From positions 3,038,001 to 3,102,000 of the forward strand of contig NZ_CP150274.1 in assembly GCF_037977055.1 (NCBI RefSeq): DNA of 64,000 nucleotides, in the 5' to 3' direction. How positions within the stretch are numbered: position 1 is the first letter of the stretch; each line of letters starts with the position of its first letter. The DNA is from Paenibacillus sp. FSL K6-1096. GTDB lineage: Bacteria; Bacillota; Bacilli; Paenibacillales; Paenibacillaceae. The notes beneath the pieces were generated by a model. It made no database searches, was not told where the DNA came from, and saw only the letters and a program-made list of their open reading frames with translations. Made by a program: the position numbers and the translations under genes. Shown here one piece after another: positions 46,533 to 55,059 of this stretch.

Positions 46533-46559
46533 ATATCGGTTAGTTTCAGGGATAATTTA
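46533..46559 (-). promoter_or_regulatory. Sigma-D (FliA-type) promoter of flaG operon
   Basis: TAAA (46556-46559), 15 bp, ACCGATAT (46533-46540): one mismatch to the consensus TAAA-N15-GCCGATAT. It lies about 40 bp before flaG. Confidence 0.85.
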
Positions 46560-46580
46560 GGATTTTGGCACGTCTGCAAA

Positions 46581-46610
46581 AGAAAAAAGACTCCGGGTCG
46601 CCCCGGAGCC
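46581..46610 (-). terminator. Terminator of hag
   Basis: CTCCGGG and CCCGGAG form a tight GC stem (46591-46608), followed by six T on the minus strand. Confidence 0.85.
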
Positions 46611-46630
46611 TAAGGTAAAGCAGGAATAAA

Positions 46631-48367
46631 TTAACGAAGCAATTGCAGAACGCCTTGTGGCTGTTGGTTAGCCTGAGCCAACATAGCCTGTGCAGCCTGT
46701 GCAAGGATGTTGTTCTTAGTCTGCTGCATCATTTCTTTCGCCATATCAACGTCACGGATACGGGATTCAGCTGCCGTCAGGTTCTCAGAAGCTGTTCCCA
46801 AGTTGTTGATGGTGTGTTCCAGACGGTTCTGAGTCGCACCCAGCTTAGAACGCTCGCTGGATACTGCTGCCGTAGCCTTGTCCAGAATTGCAATGGCTGC
46901 TGCTGCGCCTTCCTTAGTAGCAATGTTCAGTGCAGCTTCGCCCTTCACATCGTTAGTTCCATCAGTTACTGTGTTAGCAGCGGTGAAACCTGCTGTTCCA
47001 GCTTTAGCAGTGATACCCAGAGCGTTAGCACGCATGTCGTTGATCGACAGACTCATGGATTGACCAGTGTTAGCACCGATTTGGAAGGTAGTTTCGAAGG
47101 CTTTCTGAACTCCGCCGTCTTTGATTTCGAGTTTAGAAGTAGCACCTGTAGTTGCACTATCAATTTTGATGATACCAGTAGCTGCACCAGTTGCAGCAGC
47201 TTTGATACCTTCAACTTTGCTATCCAATTGAGTAGATACAATATTTGCCAGAACATCATCAAAGTTAGCTGTTGCATTGATTGCATCACTGATGTTTACT
47301 CCAATGCCTTTACCAGTGTAAGCACCTTTGTTAGCATCATAGAACTCTACTTGTTGATCATTAATTGTGAAGCCTTTACCAACGAGTGCTTCTACTTTGG
47401 CTTTGCTGTCAATATTGAGACCAGCAGAAGAGAAGTCCAAGTTAGTTGTTGCCGCAGTTGCTGCTGAAGTTGTACCAATTGCGTTTGTAACATCAGGAGT
47501 AAAGGTAGCTGCAGTCCCTCCTTCAGAATAATCTGAGATATTACCCGCAGCTCCATCAAACTTCCCACCTGCTACTGCTGTAAATGTGACTACACCAGCC
47601 CCATCCGAAACAGCAGTATAGTTTCCTTTTAGAACTTCATTCTCATCAATCAGTTTTTGGAAAGCTGCTGCTAACGCGTCCCCTGTATTTCCAGTCGTCG
47701 TGCCCGCCGTTGGAAGGTTAATGGATGCTGCGCCACCGTTAGTTGTAACTTCAAAATTTGCTTTTGTTGCGTTATTAGCAGCGTAAGTTACATCAAGGTC
47801 AACACCATTAAGTTTGATACCAACAGTATCATTGGCAATTGCAGCTGCACTTAGCGTGACTGTTGCTGTGGCCTGAGTATGAACTGCATCCCCACCAGTT
47901 TGCTTAACAGCAGTAGGAACTAACCCTGAAGCTGTCAGATTGGTTTTTCCATCACCCTGCAGCAACTTCTGAGTGTTGAACTCAGTAGTGTTACCGATAC
48001 GGTTGATTTCGGAAGTCAGAGCGTTCATTTCATCTTGCAGCGCTTGACGGTCGGAATCAGTGTTGGTTCCGTTCGCGGATTGGTTCGCGATTTCGCGTTG
48101 ACGTTGCAGGATGGAGTGAGTTTCGTTCAGTGCGCCTTCAGCTGTTTGAATCAAGGAGATACCATCTTGAGCGTTGCGGGCAGCCTGATCCAAACCGCGG
48201 ATCTGACCGCGCATTTTTTCGGAGATTGCCAGACCAGCAGCGTCATCACCTGCACGGTTGATGCGAAGACCGGAAGACAGCTTCTCGATATTTTTGTTAG
48301 TGTTAGCAGTGTTGATGGACAGTTGGCGGTGAGTGTTCAACGCCGGTACGTTATGATTGATAATCAT
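46631..48367 (-). CDS. hag: Flagellin
   Basis: The 578-residue filament subunit has conserved D0/D1 termini ([17 protein letters not shown]... and ...[13 protein letters not shown]), including [20 protein letters not shown]. The middle (about 175-460) is variable, rich in Ala, Thr and Asn. It is about twice the length of B. subtilis Hag (304). The start at 48367 has AGGGAGG 9 nt upstream; an ATG 60 bp earlier lies in the leader and would disrupt the conserved N-terminus. Translation is probably repressed by CsrA (see the leader hairpin). Confidence 0.97.
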   Translation of the reverse strand: MIINHNVPALNTHRQLSINTANTNKNIEKLSSGLRINRAGDDAAGLAISEKMRGQIRGLDQAARNAQDGISLIQTAEGALNETHSILQRQREIANQSANGTNTDSDRQALQDEMNALTSEINRIGNTTEFNTQKLLQGDGKTNLTASGLVPTAVKQTGGDAVHTQATATVTLSAAAIANDTVGIKLNGVDLDVTYAANNATKANFEVTTNGGAASINLPTAGTTTGNTGDALAAAFQKLIDENEVLKGNYTAVSDGAGVVTFTAVAGGKFDGAAGNISDYSEGGTAATFTPDVTNAIGTTSAATAATTNLDFSSAGLNIDSKAKVEALVGKGFTINDQQVEFYDANKGAYTGKGIGVNISDAINATANFDDVLANIVSTQLDSKVEGIKAAATGAATGIIKIDSATTGATSKLEIKDGGVQKAFETTFQIGANTGQSMSLSINDMRANALGITAKAGTAGFTAANTVTDGTNDVKGEAALNIATKEGAAAAIAILDKATAAVSSERSKLGATQNRLEHTINNLGTASENLTAAESRIRDVDMAKEMMQQTKNNILAQAAQAMLAQANQQPQGVLQLLR

Positions 48368-48376
48368 TGGATATTT

Positions 48377-48412
48377 CCTCCCTGAAATTGAGTTAGTTCC
48401 ACATCCTTGTGG
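48377..48412 (-). promoter_or_regulatory. CsrA-binding hairpin and second GGA site in the hag leader
   Basis: CCACAAGGATGTGG (48399-48412 on the minus strand) is a perfect 5-bp stem with AGGA in the loop. It contains ACAAGGATGT, the CsrA high-affinity consensus. A second GGA lies in the ribosome site AGGGAGG (48377-48383), 15 nt downstream. B. subtilis hag mRNA has the same two-site layout. Confidence 0.8.
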
Positions 48413-48465
48413 TAAGCATTGAACCATTAAGGTCGGCCGCCCTGCCGGCTCAATGCCTAATACAT

Positions 48466-48493
48466 ATATCGACGGCCCGGCCCAAACTGTTTA
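48466..48493 (-). promoter_or_regulatory. Sigma-D promoter of hag
   Basis: TAAA (48490-48493), 16 bp, GTCGATAT (48466-48473): one mismatch and one extra spacer base relative to TAAA-N15-GCCGATAT. The transcript would begin about 90 nt before the hag start. Confidence 0.75.
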
Positions 48494-48542
48494 GAGTATT
48501 TTTCCGTTTTTCGATAATTTTTTTACTGTCTTGCCCTGAACA

Positions 48543-48577
48543 CCAAAAACCCGAGCCACATCAAGCAGCCCAGGTCC
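48543..48577 (-). terminator. Terminator after csrA
   Basis: ACCTGGGC pairs with GCTCGGGT, including wobbles (48549-48575), followed by five T on the minus strand, separating the flgM-csrA operon from hag. Confidence 0.65.
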
Positions 48578-48611
48578 TATAATGTATCCTATTCTATAAT
48601 CTAAAACTTCC

Positions 48612-48848
48612 TTACTGATTCCCTCCACGCAGACGGTGGATCAGCGCATTCAAGTCGGTTGGCTGAGGCGCTACGGATTCGCGGTTGGATTCCTGGATCG
48701 ACAGGTAGACCTCTTTGCGGAAAATATCGACATGCTTCGGTGCAGAGATCCCCACCTTCACCGTATCGCCTTCCACACTTAGAATCGTGAGTTCGATCTG
48801 GTCCTGGATGACGATGGTCTCCCCTTTTTTGCGGGACAGTACGAGCAT
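48612..48848 (-). CDS. csrA: Translational regulator CsrA
   Basis: The 78-residue RNA-binding dimer represses hag translation by occupying the ribosome site. The N-terminal [20 protein letters not shown] and the RNA-contact region near [17 protein letters not shown] are conserved. The start at 48848 lies 1 bp after the fliW stop, with GGAGG inside the end of fliW, so CsrA and its antagonist FliW are made together. Confidence 0.97.
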   Translation of the reverse strand: MLVLSRKKGETIVIQDQIELTILSVEGDTVKVGISAPKHVDIFRKEVYLSIQESNRESVAPQPTDLNALIHRLRGGNQ

Positions 48849-48849
48849 G

Positions 48850-49296
48850 TTAACCTCCATCCTTTCCGTCAGCCACCAGCTGCTCCTGCAGCAGGCTGTG
48901 CTTCGTATGATATGAGGTGCGGTGAATGACAATCTGTTTTCCGGTCTGACCGCCGGGATTGAAGATTAGGGGGGCCAGCAGATTAATCGTAGACGCCTCC
49001 ACCTGCTCCTTCAGCGTCACAATGCAGCGGACCAGCACCTCTGACTCGATTCCGAGCTCCTCGGCTTCATCATCTGGAAGCTCAAACTCATAGGAAGGAT
49101 AGAAAGCAAACGGATCAGCTAGCAGGAAGGAATGCCCCGGCTCCTTAACCGACTGCAGCACCCAGAACGGCGATTCCTCTAACGCCACCAGGGCAAAATC
49201 CGCTTCTTCATCAAACCCGGGAATCCCCTTAGTGAAATGATAGATCTGCTCCTCACTCACTTCCAGCGTCCCCATCGATAACGATTCTATAATCAA
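48850..49296 (-). CDS. fliW: Flagellar assembly factor FliW
   Basis: The 148-residue beta-barrel protein binds CsrA or flagellin, relieving hag repression when flagellin is being exported. [19 protein letters not shown] and [19 protein letters not shown] are family-typical. The TTG at 49296 has AGGAG exactly 8 nt upstream; an ATG at 49314 would overlap that site and is rejected. It is directly followed by csrA. Confidence 0.95.
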   Translation of the reverse strand: MIIESLSMGTLEVSEEQIYHFTKGIPGFDEEADFALVALEESPFWVLQSVKEPGHSFLLADPFAFYPSYEFELPDDEAEELGIESEVLVRCIVTLKEQVEASTINLLAPLIFNPGGQTGKQIVIHRTSYHTKHSLLQEQLVADGKDGG

Positions 49297-49379
49297 GCTG
49301 TTCACTCCTAACATTCTGAATAGATAACAGAAAAGCTATCGAGGCGCATACAGCACATCCATAGCTTAGCTTAGCTCAT

Positions 49380-49943
49380 TTACATTTGAACATTCAATTC
49401 CGGCGGAATAAATTGAATCGAAGCATATTGCTGCATATAGATATCCAGCTTGCCGCGTGTATATTCGGTCTCCGGGCGGTGCCTCTCGATCTGGATATCC
49501 ACAGTAGCCGGCCTGAAGTTAATCTCTGGCGGCGTGGCTGTATAATGCAGATCAACATTATTATAAGACGCTGGACCACAGGGCTCGGGGAAGGAATTCG
49601 GCTCGGTATCTGTACCGACAATCTCGGCAATGCTGTTGCCGGGCTTGAAGAACTCCGCCATCCGCGTTCCCTGCTCGACTCTGCGGGCAATAGCCTGAAG
49701 ATATAGCTGCTGAATACCAGAGTAGATTCTGCGGTTCATATCTAGCACACTGCCTCCGTTATAAGCGGCGCGTGCTCTTGTCTGGTCGATCATAAGCTCG
49801 GGCGGCGTGGATTGAACTGTAAGTTCACCTGGTGTGGTCGTAATCCGCATCTCGGCCTTCGGCTGAGTAATAGAGAATGATCCCATGTCTGCATCTATAC
49901 CGATCCGTGCAGGGGTCTGCCGGATTTGTAGAATAGGTTGCAT
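49380..49943 (-). CDS. yviE: YviE / DUF6470-family protein
   Basis: The 187-residue protein has no signal peptide or membrane segment. Its start, MQPILQIRQTPARIGIDADM, and the repeated IxxTxPEL-type strands match the YviE/DUF6470 family. This family lies between flgL and fliW in B. subtilis, as here. Its function is unknown; genetic context suggests a flagellar role. Confidence 0.88.
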   Translation of the reverse strand: MQPILQIRQTPARIGIDADMGSFSITQPKAEMRITTTPGELTVQSTPPELMIDQTRARAAYNGGSVLDMNRRIYSGIQQLYLQAIARRVEQGTRMAEFFKPGNSIAEIVGTDTEPNSFPEPCGPASYNNVDLHYTATPPEINFRPATVDIQIERHRPETEYTRGKLDIYMQQYASIQFIPPELNVQM

Positions 49944-49961
49944 CTGTAAGAACCCCCTCCG

Positions 49962-50879
49962 TTACCGGATAAAGTCTACAAGCGTTGTAGAAATAATCTT
50001 TGCCCCTACAGACAGCGAAGCATTATAGATATTCTCTTGAATCTTCGATTTCATGATCAGCTCTTCATAATCTGCATCCTCTGTCTTGGCCTGAAGATCT
50101 GTCAGGTTAATGTTCAGATCGCTCAAACGGTCCTGCATCAGCTCCACGCGGTTCGTCTTGGCCCCGATCTCGGAGCGTGCGGACAGGATGGTTTCGGTGC
50201 GGGTATCGATTTTGTCCAGTTGATTAGAGATGCCAGTGATATCTCCAGCCTTCAGAGCAGTGGAGAGACTATTAATAATGGAGAAAATATTATCCGCTTC
50301 GCCAGTAGCACCAAATACCGCATTACCGGTCAGATTGATCGGCATCTGCACGCCTTCACCGACAATATACTGAATCTGTCCTGTGTCTGTCGTCACCGGA
50401 AGAGTTGTATCATAGGTTCCGTCCGAGCCTTTGGCGAATTCATAAGGCTTCGTCGTATACTGTTCACCATTGAAAATATACTTCCCGTTCAGCTTACTGT
50501 TCGCGATGTCCACAAGCTGTTCCTTGAGCTGCATGACTTCTTCGTTGATGCTGTCCAGTGCAGACTGCGGATTGCTGCCGGTAGAAGCCTGCACCGTCAG
50601 GTCGCGCAGACGCTGAATCACGTCTCCAGCCTGTCCCAATACCGTGTCGTTATAATCCAGCCAGGACAGCGCACTGTCCACGTTCTTCGTATACTGCTCG
50701 TTAGAAGACAGCTCGGCGCGGTAGCGCAGGGAATAGGTGATGCCGACCGGGTCATCGGAGGGCTTGTTGATTTTGCGGCCGCTGGCCAATTGGAGCTGTG
50801 TATCGTTCATGGTGCGCGCATTGCGGTTCAGGTTAAGCAGCAGCTGCGAGCTCATCATATTGGAGGTAACTCTAATCAT
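49962..50879 (-). CDS. flgL: Flagellar hook-associated protein 3 FlgL
   Basis: The 305-residue hook-filament junction protein is related to flagellin at both ends: MIRVTSNMMSSQLLLNLNR, SGRKINKPSDDPVG, and a helical C-terminus. AAGGAGG precedes the ATG. It follows flgK by 13 bp. Confidence 0.96.
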   Translation of the reverse strand: MIRVTSNMMSSQLLLNLNRNARTMNDTQLQLASGRKINKPSDDPVGITYSLRYRAELSSNEQYTKNVDSALSWLDYNDTVLGQAGDVIQRLRDLTVQASTGSNPQSALDSINEEVMQLKEQLVDIANSKLNGKYIFNGEQYTTKPYEFAKGSDGTYDTTLPVTTDTGQIQYIVGEGVQMPINLTGNAVFGATGEADNIFSIINSLSTALKAGDITGISNQLDKIDTRTETILSARSEIGAKTNRVELMQDRLSDLNINLTDLQAKTEDADYEELIMKSKIQENIYNASLSVGAKIISTTLVDFIR

Positions 50880-50892
50880 TGTATGGTCCTCC

Positions 50893-52488
50893 TTATCTTC
50901 CGACCGTGCCGGTAGAATTAATCAATTTGTCGAGCAACTCATCATAGGTGGTCATAAAACGGGCTGCTGCGCTGTAGGCGTGCTGGAATACCAGCATATT
51001 GGACATTTCCTCGTCCAGCGATACTCCGCTGACCGACTGGCGCCGTGAGCTCACCTGGTCCACCAGATAATCGGCATTGCTCGCCTGGCGCGTGGCCTCC
51101 TGGGATTGAATCCCCAATTGCCCAACCATCGAGCTGAGGTATGATCCCACCGTCCCTGTCTTGGAGCCGTCTGCTGTGGAGAAGGTACTATTGTCTTTCA
51201 TATTGCTGAATAGGAGCGCCAATGTATTATTCCCTTTGACAACCGATACATTGCCTGAACTGTCCGTAGCCGTGCGCAGTGATGTAGCGAACAGCGAAGG
51301 GTCAGCGGCAATTTCAGGATTCAGCTTGAGAGTGGCGGCAGTGATCGGCTCACCCGCTACGGAGGAGGTAAAGAACGGCCGGCCTGAGCTTCCATTCAAG
51401 GCATATCCCATCTGATGAAGCCCATTGAGACCCATAACGGTGGTCTTCAGATCACCTGACAACGGGCTGGGAACTGTGCTTCCTGCGGTCAAAGTTGTGC
51501 GTGTTCCGTCCGCATTAATAATCTCTGAATCTCTTAACACGGTGTAGCCTTGAGGCAAGGTAGAGCCTGCCGGAATGGTTACCTGCACCTCACCGTTAGC
51601 TATGGTATTAGCCATAGTATCGAGCTGTTTTCGGTAATCTGCTACATACGTATTCTTGGAAAAAAGCATGCCGTACGCCTCACCAGCCTTCAGATCGCCG
51701 GAGGCATAGGCTGTATTTAGAAACGTGCTGTCTACAGTAGCGCTTACGGTTGCGCCTTGAACCAGCGGCTGTGTGCCGAGGGAGATATTATATCCGGCAT
51801 CGGTGTCCAGCACCGTAATGTTCGCGATCTTGGACAGCTTGTCCGTCAACAGGTCTCGCTGGTCGCGCAGATCGTTGGCCTTGTCACCCATGCCTTCTAT
51901 TTTGGAGATGGATTGGTTCAGGTCGGCGATGGAGTTCAGATAACTCTGAATCTCTCTGCCTTTCACATCGATGTTGGTGCTGAGATCGCGGTCCAGATTA
52001 CTGAGCTGTGTGCTCATGTAGTTCATGGCATCCGTGAGAGCCTGGGCGGTCTGCACCACAATCTTGCGCGCGGTGGGATCTTCCGGATTCTTGCTGAGGT
52101 CCGACCAGGACTTCCAGAAATTATCCAGAACGGTACGGATACCGGTATCCGAAGGCTCGTTCACAATCGCCTCCAGCTTATCCAGCGTATCCGACTGGAT
52201 ACTCCAGTTGCCGCTTGCCGAGTTCTCCCCCCGGTACTGGTCATCCAGGAACATCTCGCGAATCCGTTCGATGGAGGTGAATTCAACCCCGGTTCCCAGC
52301 TGTCCCGGCATCGTTGAGTTATTCAGACCATAGGCCTCAATCGGGATGGCTGCCTTCATGTTCACACGCTGGCGGGTATATCCTTCTGTATTGGCATTGG
52401 CAATGTTATGGCCGGTTGTATTGAGCGCAGCGGTCTGGGTGAACAGGCTTCGTCTTGCGGTCTCAATGGAATGGAATGTCGATGTCAT
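50893..52488 (-). CDS. flgK: Flagellar hook-associated protein 1 FlgK
   Basis: The 531-residue junction protein has the N-terminal rod-like motif (FHSIETARRSLFTQTAALNT, NIANANTEGYTRQRV) and a C-terminal SGVSLDEEMSNMLVFQHAY block. It joins hook and filament together with FlgL. GGGAGG precedes the ATG. It lies 38 bp after flgN, which encodes its export chaperone. Confidence 0.97.
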   Translation of the reverse strand: MTSTFHSIETARRSLFTQTAALNTTGHNIANANTEGYTRQRVNMKAAIPIEAYGLNNSTMPGQLGTGVEFTSIERIREMFLDDQYRGENSASGNWSIQSDTLDKLEAIVNEPSDTGIRTVLDNFWKSWSDLSKNPEDPTARKIVVQTAQALTDAMNYMSTQLSNLDRDLSTNIDVKGREIQSYLNSIADLNQSISKIEGMGDKANDLRDQRDLLTDKLSKIANITVLDTDAGYNISLGTQPLVQGATVSATVDSTFLNTAYASGDLKAGEAYGMLFSKNTYVADYRKQLDTMANTIANGEVQVTIPAGSTLPQGYTVLRDSEIINADGTRTTLTAGSTVPSPLSGDLKTTVMGLNGLHQMGYALNGSSGRPFFTSSVAGEPITAATLKLNPEIAADPSLFATSLRTATDSSGNVSVVKGNNTLALLFSNMKDNSTFSTADGSKTGTVGSYLSSMVGQLGIQSQEATRQASNADYLVDQVSSRRQSVSGVSLDEEMSNMLVFQHAYSAAARFMTTYDELLDKLINSTGTVGR

Positions 52489-52526
52489 GCTACTGGTTCC
52501 TCCCTTGTGCTTGCTGCGGTGCAGCG

Positions 52527-53039
52527 TTATCCACGGGCATCAAAAAGCCCCTGCCGCATCACACTGCTGCCCTTGTCGGACGGATGATGGTACGTCATTT
52601 CCTGATTTGGTCTTCCGACAAGCAAATCCAGGGAATAATCTATAAAGGTAAGCGACTGCTCAATCAGCTTCTGGTTCAGCTCATTGGCCTGCTTCAAACG
52701 CTGCAATGTGCCGGATAGCTTCTGCTGAATCTGCTGCAGGCGCGATTTGTCTTCGGGATCAAATACAAGGCGGGACAGCTCGGTCAGATTCAGGTTCAGA
52801 TTCGAACGGATTCCAACCCCCTGCATGAACGCAAAGGCTGCTTCTGCACGCTGCTCTTCCAGCTGTCCGATTACCTTCATCAGCTTGGACTCCCGGTTGA
52901 GGATCTCGATCAGACCGTCCACCTTGTTGTCCATAATCGTCTGCTTCTTCACGGCGGCCAGCTCCAGCATCTGCACATGCGCTTCGTCCAGCCGCTCAAG
53001 TACTTCCAATAATGTTGTAAGGGTCATGGGTGTGTTCAC
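52527..53039 (-). CDS. flgN: Flagellar export chaperone FlgN
   Basis: A helical protein of 170 or 166 residues that chaperones FlgK and FlgL to the export gate. The heptad-rich start (TLTTLLEVLERLDEAHVQML) and the C-terminal coiled region are typical, although the family is weakly conserved. The GTG at 53039 abuts the flgM stop. The ATG at 53027 with AGGTGA upstream is the better-supported start. Position in flgM-flgN-flgK-flgL supports the call. Confidence 0.88.
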   Translation of the reverse strand: MNTPMTLTTLLEVLERLDEAHVQMLELAAVKKQTIMDNKVDGLIEILNRESKLMKVIGQLEEQRAEAAFAFMQGVGIRSNLNLNLTELSRLVFDPEDKSRLQQIQQKLSGTLQRLKQANELNQKLIEQSLTFIDYSLDLLVGRPNQEMTYHHPSDKGSSVMRQGLFDARG

Positions 53040-53327
53040 CTAATTCTCGGAGGATGGCTTAAAGTAGGGGGCGAGTGTCGCCGCAAGCTTGGCTGCGTCA
53101 ACCTGGTAGGTACCTGCGGATACTTGCTGTTTCAGGCTCTCGATCTTGTTCGCGCGTTCAGCGTCAATCTGGCCGCTCTTCTGTGCCTGAAGCAGCTTGA
53201 TCGCCTCATCCGATATCGATACCTCATCCTTGCGTGTACTTTTCTTCATCAGATCCTGCCTTTGCGATTCCGCACTTCGTTGGTAGGGATTAATTGCATT
53301 AATTCGTCCGGTCTCGTTAATTTTCAT
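53040..53327 (-). CDS. flgM: Anti-sigma-28 factor FlgM
   Basis: The 95-residue protein binds sigma-D and holds late flagellar genes off until the hook is complete. It starts MKINETGRINAINPYQR, and the C-terminal helices (RANKIESLKQQVSAGTYQVD) form the sigma-binding part. AAGGAAGG precedes the ATG at 53327. The open frame upstream runs through the leader hairpin and is not coding. Confidence 0.94.
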   Translation of the reverse strand: MKINETGRINAINPYQRSAESQRQDLMKKSTRKDEVSISDEAIKLLQAQKSGQIDAERANKIESLKQQVSAGTYQVDAAKLAATLAPYFKPSSEN

Positions 53328-53351
53328 AACTTCACCTTCCTTCTTGTCAAG

Positions 53352-53448
53352 TGGAAACGGCTTTGCCTTTCTTTTATAAAGAAGGCTCCGTTTCAGCGCG
53401 AAATATAAGGATAAGTTATCGTGTGGAACATATAAACTCCTTATATTT
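53352..53448. promoter_or_regulatory. Structured leader of flgM: two inverted repeats
   Basis: AAATATAAGGA (53401-53411) and TCCTTATATTT (53438-53448) are a perfect 11-bp inverted repeat with a 26-nt gap. Nearer the gene, AAACGG...GCC...TTCTTT pairs with AAAGAA...GGC...CCGTTT over about 53355-53393. Neither arm is followed by a T-run in the gene's direction. The leader probably has a regulatory fold; the type is unknown. Confidence 0.55.
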
Positions 53449-53454
53449 ATAAAA

Positions 53455-53484
53455 AAGCCGATAATCTTTACTAAGTTTATCGGC
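53455..53484 (-). terminator. Terminator after yvyF
   Basis: GCCGATAA pairs with TTATCGGC, followed by six T on the minus strand, separating yvyF from flgM. Confidence 0.8.
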
Positions 53485-53533
53485 CCATGTTGAAACATTG
53501 TTTATAGCTGCAAGCGTTTTTTTGCAGAATTAA

Positions 53534-53941
53534 TCAGTTACGGAACTTGTCCACGGCGCGGTAGGCGGCCTCCGAGTTCTTGGCGGGAGTGTTCTCCCCG
53601 GTACTCTCCTTGGCAGCATTGGCGAGGTCCTTGGTCAGGCGGCTGCGGCAGCTGTCGCACATATGCCCGTCCCGGATCAGGGTTCCGCACACCTCACAAG
53701 GGTACATCATATTGGGGGCGTTGGCGATGGAAATCCGGCCCTCCCGGATGAAACGGGTGATCTCCTTAATCGAAATATCGGTTGCATCAGACAGTTCCTG
53801 TATGTTGGTGCCTCTATTTTTGCGGAGATATTCTACACAAATCTCATAATGATGCTCCAGCTCCTTGATGCACGGCTGGCACAGATTCATCAAGTTCTTC
53901 ACATATAAACGGCCGCATCTCGGACAATTATCCACATTCAT
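53534..53941 (-). CDS. yvyF: YvyF-type flagellar operon protein (zinc ribbon and winged-helix-like)
   Basis: The 135-residue protein has two pairs of cysteines at the N-terminus (CPRCGRLYVKNLMNLCQPC) and two more near residues 90-110 (CEVCGTLIRDGHMCDSC), flanking a helix-turn-helix-like region (ELSDATDISIKEITRFIREG). The family (TIGR03826, YvyF) sits upstream of flgM in Bacillus; its function is unresolved but suggests a small regulator. The start at 53941 (MNVDNCPRCG) has GGAAGGG upstream. Confidence 0.9.
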   Translation of the reverse strand: MNVDNCPRCGRLYVKNLMNLCQPCIKELEHHYEICVEYLRKNRGTNIQELSDATDISIKEITRFIREGRISIANAPNMMYPCEVCGTLIRDGHMCDSCRSRLTKDLANAAKESTGENTPAKNSEAAYRAVDKFRN

Positions 53942-54084
53942 CTCAACCGCTGCTCCCTTCCTGTCATTCTGCACAATTCATGAATAACCTATGCTACTAA
54001 GATTACATGATCGCCGGAGATCCGTCTATGTTTAGTATCGGCCAGGGAAGCGGTTTTATTGAGACTTGGGAGGAGTTGCTGCCG

Positions 54085-54960
54085 CTAGGAACGCGCCCAG
54101 GTCAGCGCATAGATCTCCGCAGTGCAGCCCAGGCTGCCGCAGAGCTGTTGCAGTGCTTCGGCACAAGCGCGGATGGTGCTTCCCGTGGTATAGATATCAT
54201 CGATCAGGATGATTTGCAGCGGACGCTGTTCAGCCTGCAAGTTAATAGCATCTTTTAGACTGCGAAGACTCTGAAGAACCTCTGAATCCCTATTACCGGT
54301 AAAAGCGTGCTTCATGTCGGCCAGCCGTTCGCTTCTGCTTTTGAAGCTCTGCTTGGCGGTGTGATGGGTACGGACCAGTAGGGGAAGCTGCGGCATATGT
54401 CTGCGCCGGGTTATGGCTGCGGCCAGCTGCTCCGCCTGATTGAAGCCCCGCTCTGCCAGACGGGCCGCGCTCACCGGTACAGGAACCAGCAGATCCGCTT
54501 GCCATGGCGCTGAGGGGCGATGCTTTTTGGGGAATAGGGAAAAGTGAAGGCTAGGCGCGGGATGAGGCAGATTAAGGCTGCGCTGCCGCTCGCTCTGCTC
54601 TTGTTGCAGCATGGCGTAAGCTCTGTCGAGCATCAGACCCAGTATAGGCGCAAGCCGTTCATTCCCTCTATATTTATATTGGCCGAGTATTTCGCGCATT
54701 GCACTGTTGTAGCTCACTGCACTGCGGTTGCACTGGATCGGTACGGGGCCACGGCTGCGGCTGCAATCGGGACAGCCGACTGGGCGTCCGCAGGTCTGGC
54801 AGCGGGGGGAGCAAATCCACGGGATGTGGTTGTAACAGCTCTGGCAGACACTGGGTAACTCTGAGGATGGGGGAGCTTTTCTCAGGCAAAAAAGACACTC
54901 CGGCAGCGAAGCCGCAACCAGCAGACGGGCTTGCTTCATCCAGGACATCAGGGGATTCAT
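54085..54960 (-). CDS. comFC: Competence protein ComFC (phosphoribosyltransferase-like)
   Basis: The 291-residue cytoplasmic protein has an N-terminal four-cysteine zinc site (CFLCRKAPP-like CLFC pair, CQSC and CQTCGRPVGCPDC) and a C-terminal PRTase domain with PRPP loop LIDDIYTTGSTI. NQAEQLAAAI and RTHHTAKQSFKSR are typical. ComFC is needed for uptake of transforming DNA together with ComFA. AAGGAGG is 7 nt before the ATG. It lies 99 bp after comFA. Confidence 0.94.
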   Translation of the reverse strand: MNPLMSWMKQARLLVAASLPECLFCLRKAPPSSELPSVCQSCYNHIPWICSPRCQTCGRPVGCPDCSRSRGPVPIQCNRSAVSYNSAMREILGQYKYRGNERLAPILGLMLDRAYAMLQQEQSERQRSLNLPHPAPSLHFSLFPKKHRPSAPWQADLLVPVPVSAARLAERGFNQAEQLAAAITRRRHMPQLPLLVRTHHTAKQSFKSRSERLADMKHAFTGNRDSEVLQSLRSLKDAINLQAEQRPLQIILIDDIYTTGSTIRACAEALQQLCGSLGCTAEIYALTWARS

Positions 54961-55059
54961 TGGAGTCCTCCTTGACAGTAAAGTATGTATTTACAGGATA
55001 AAACGAAAAGAGGCGGGGGAATCTCGGAACTGAAGAGGGAGCGTCGGGACAAGTACGTC

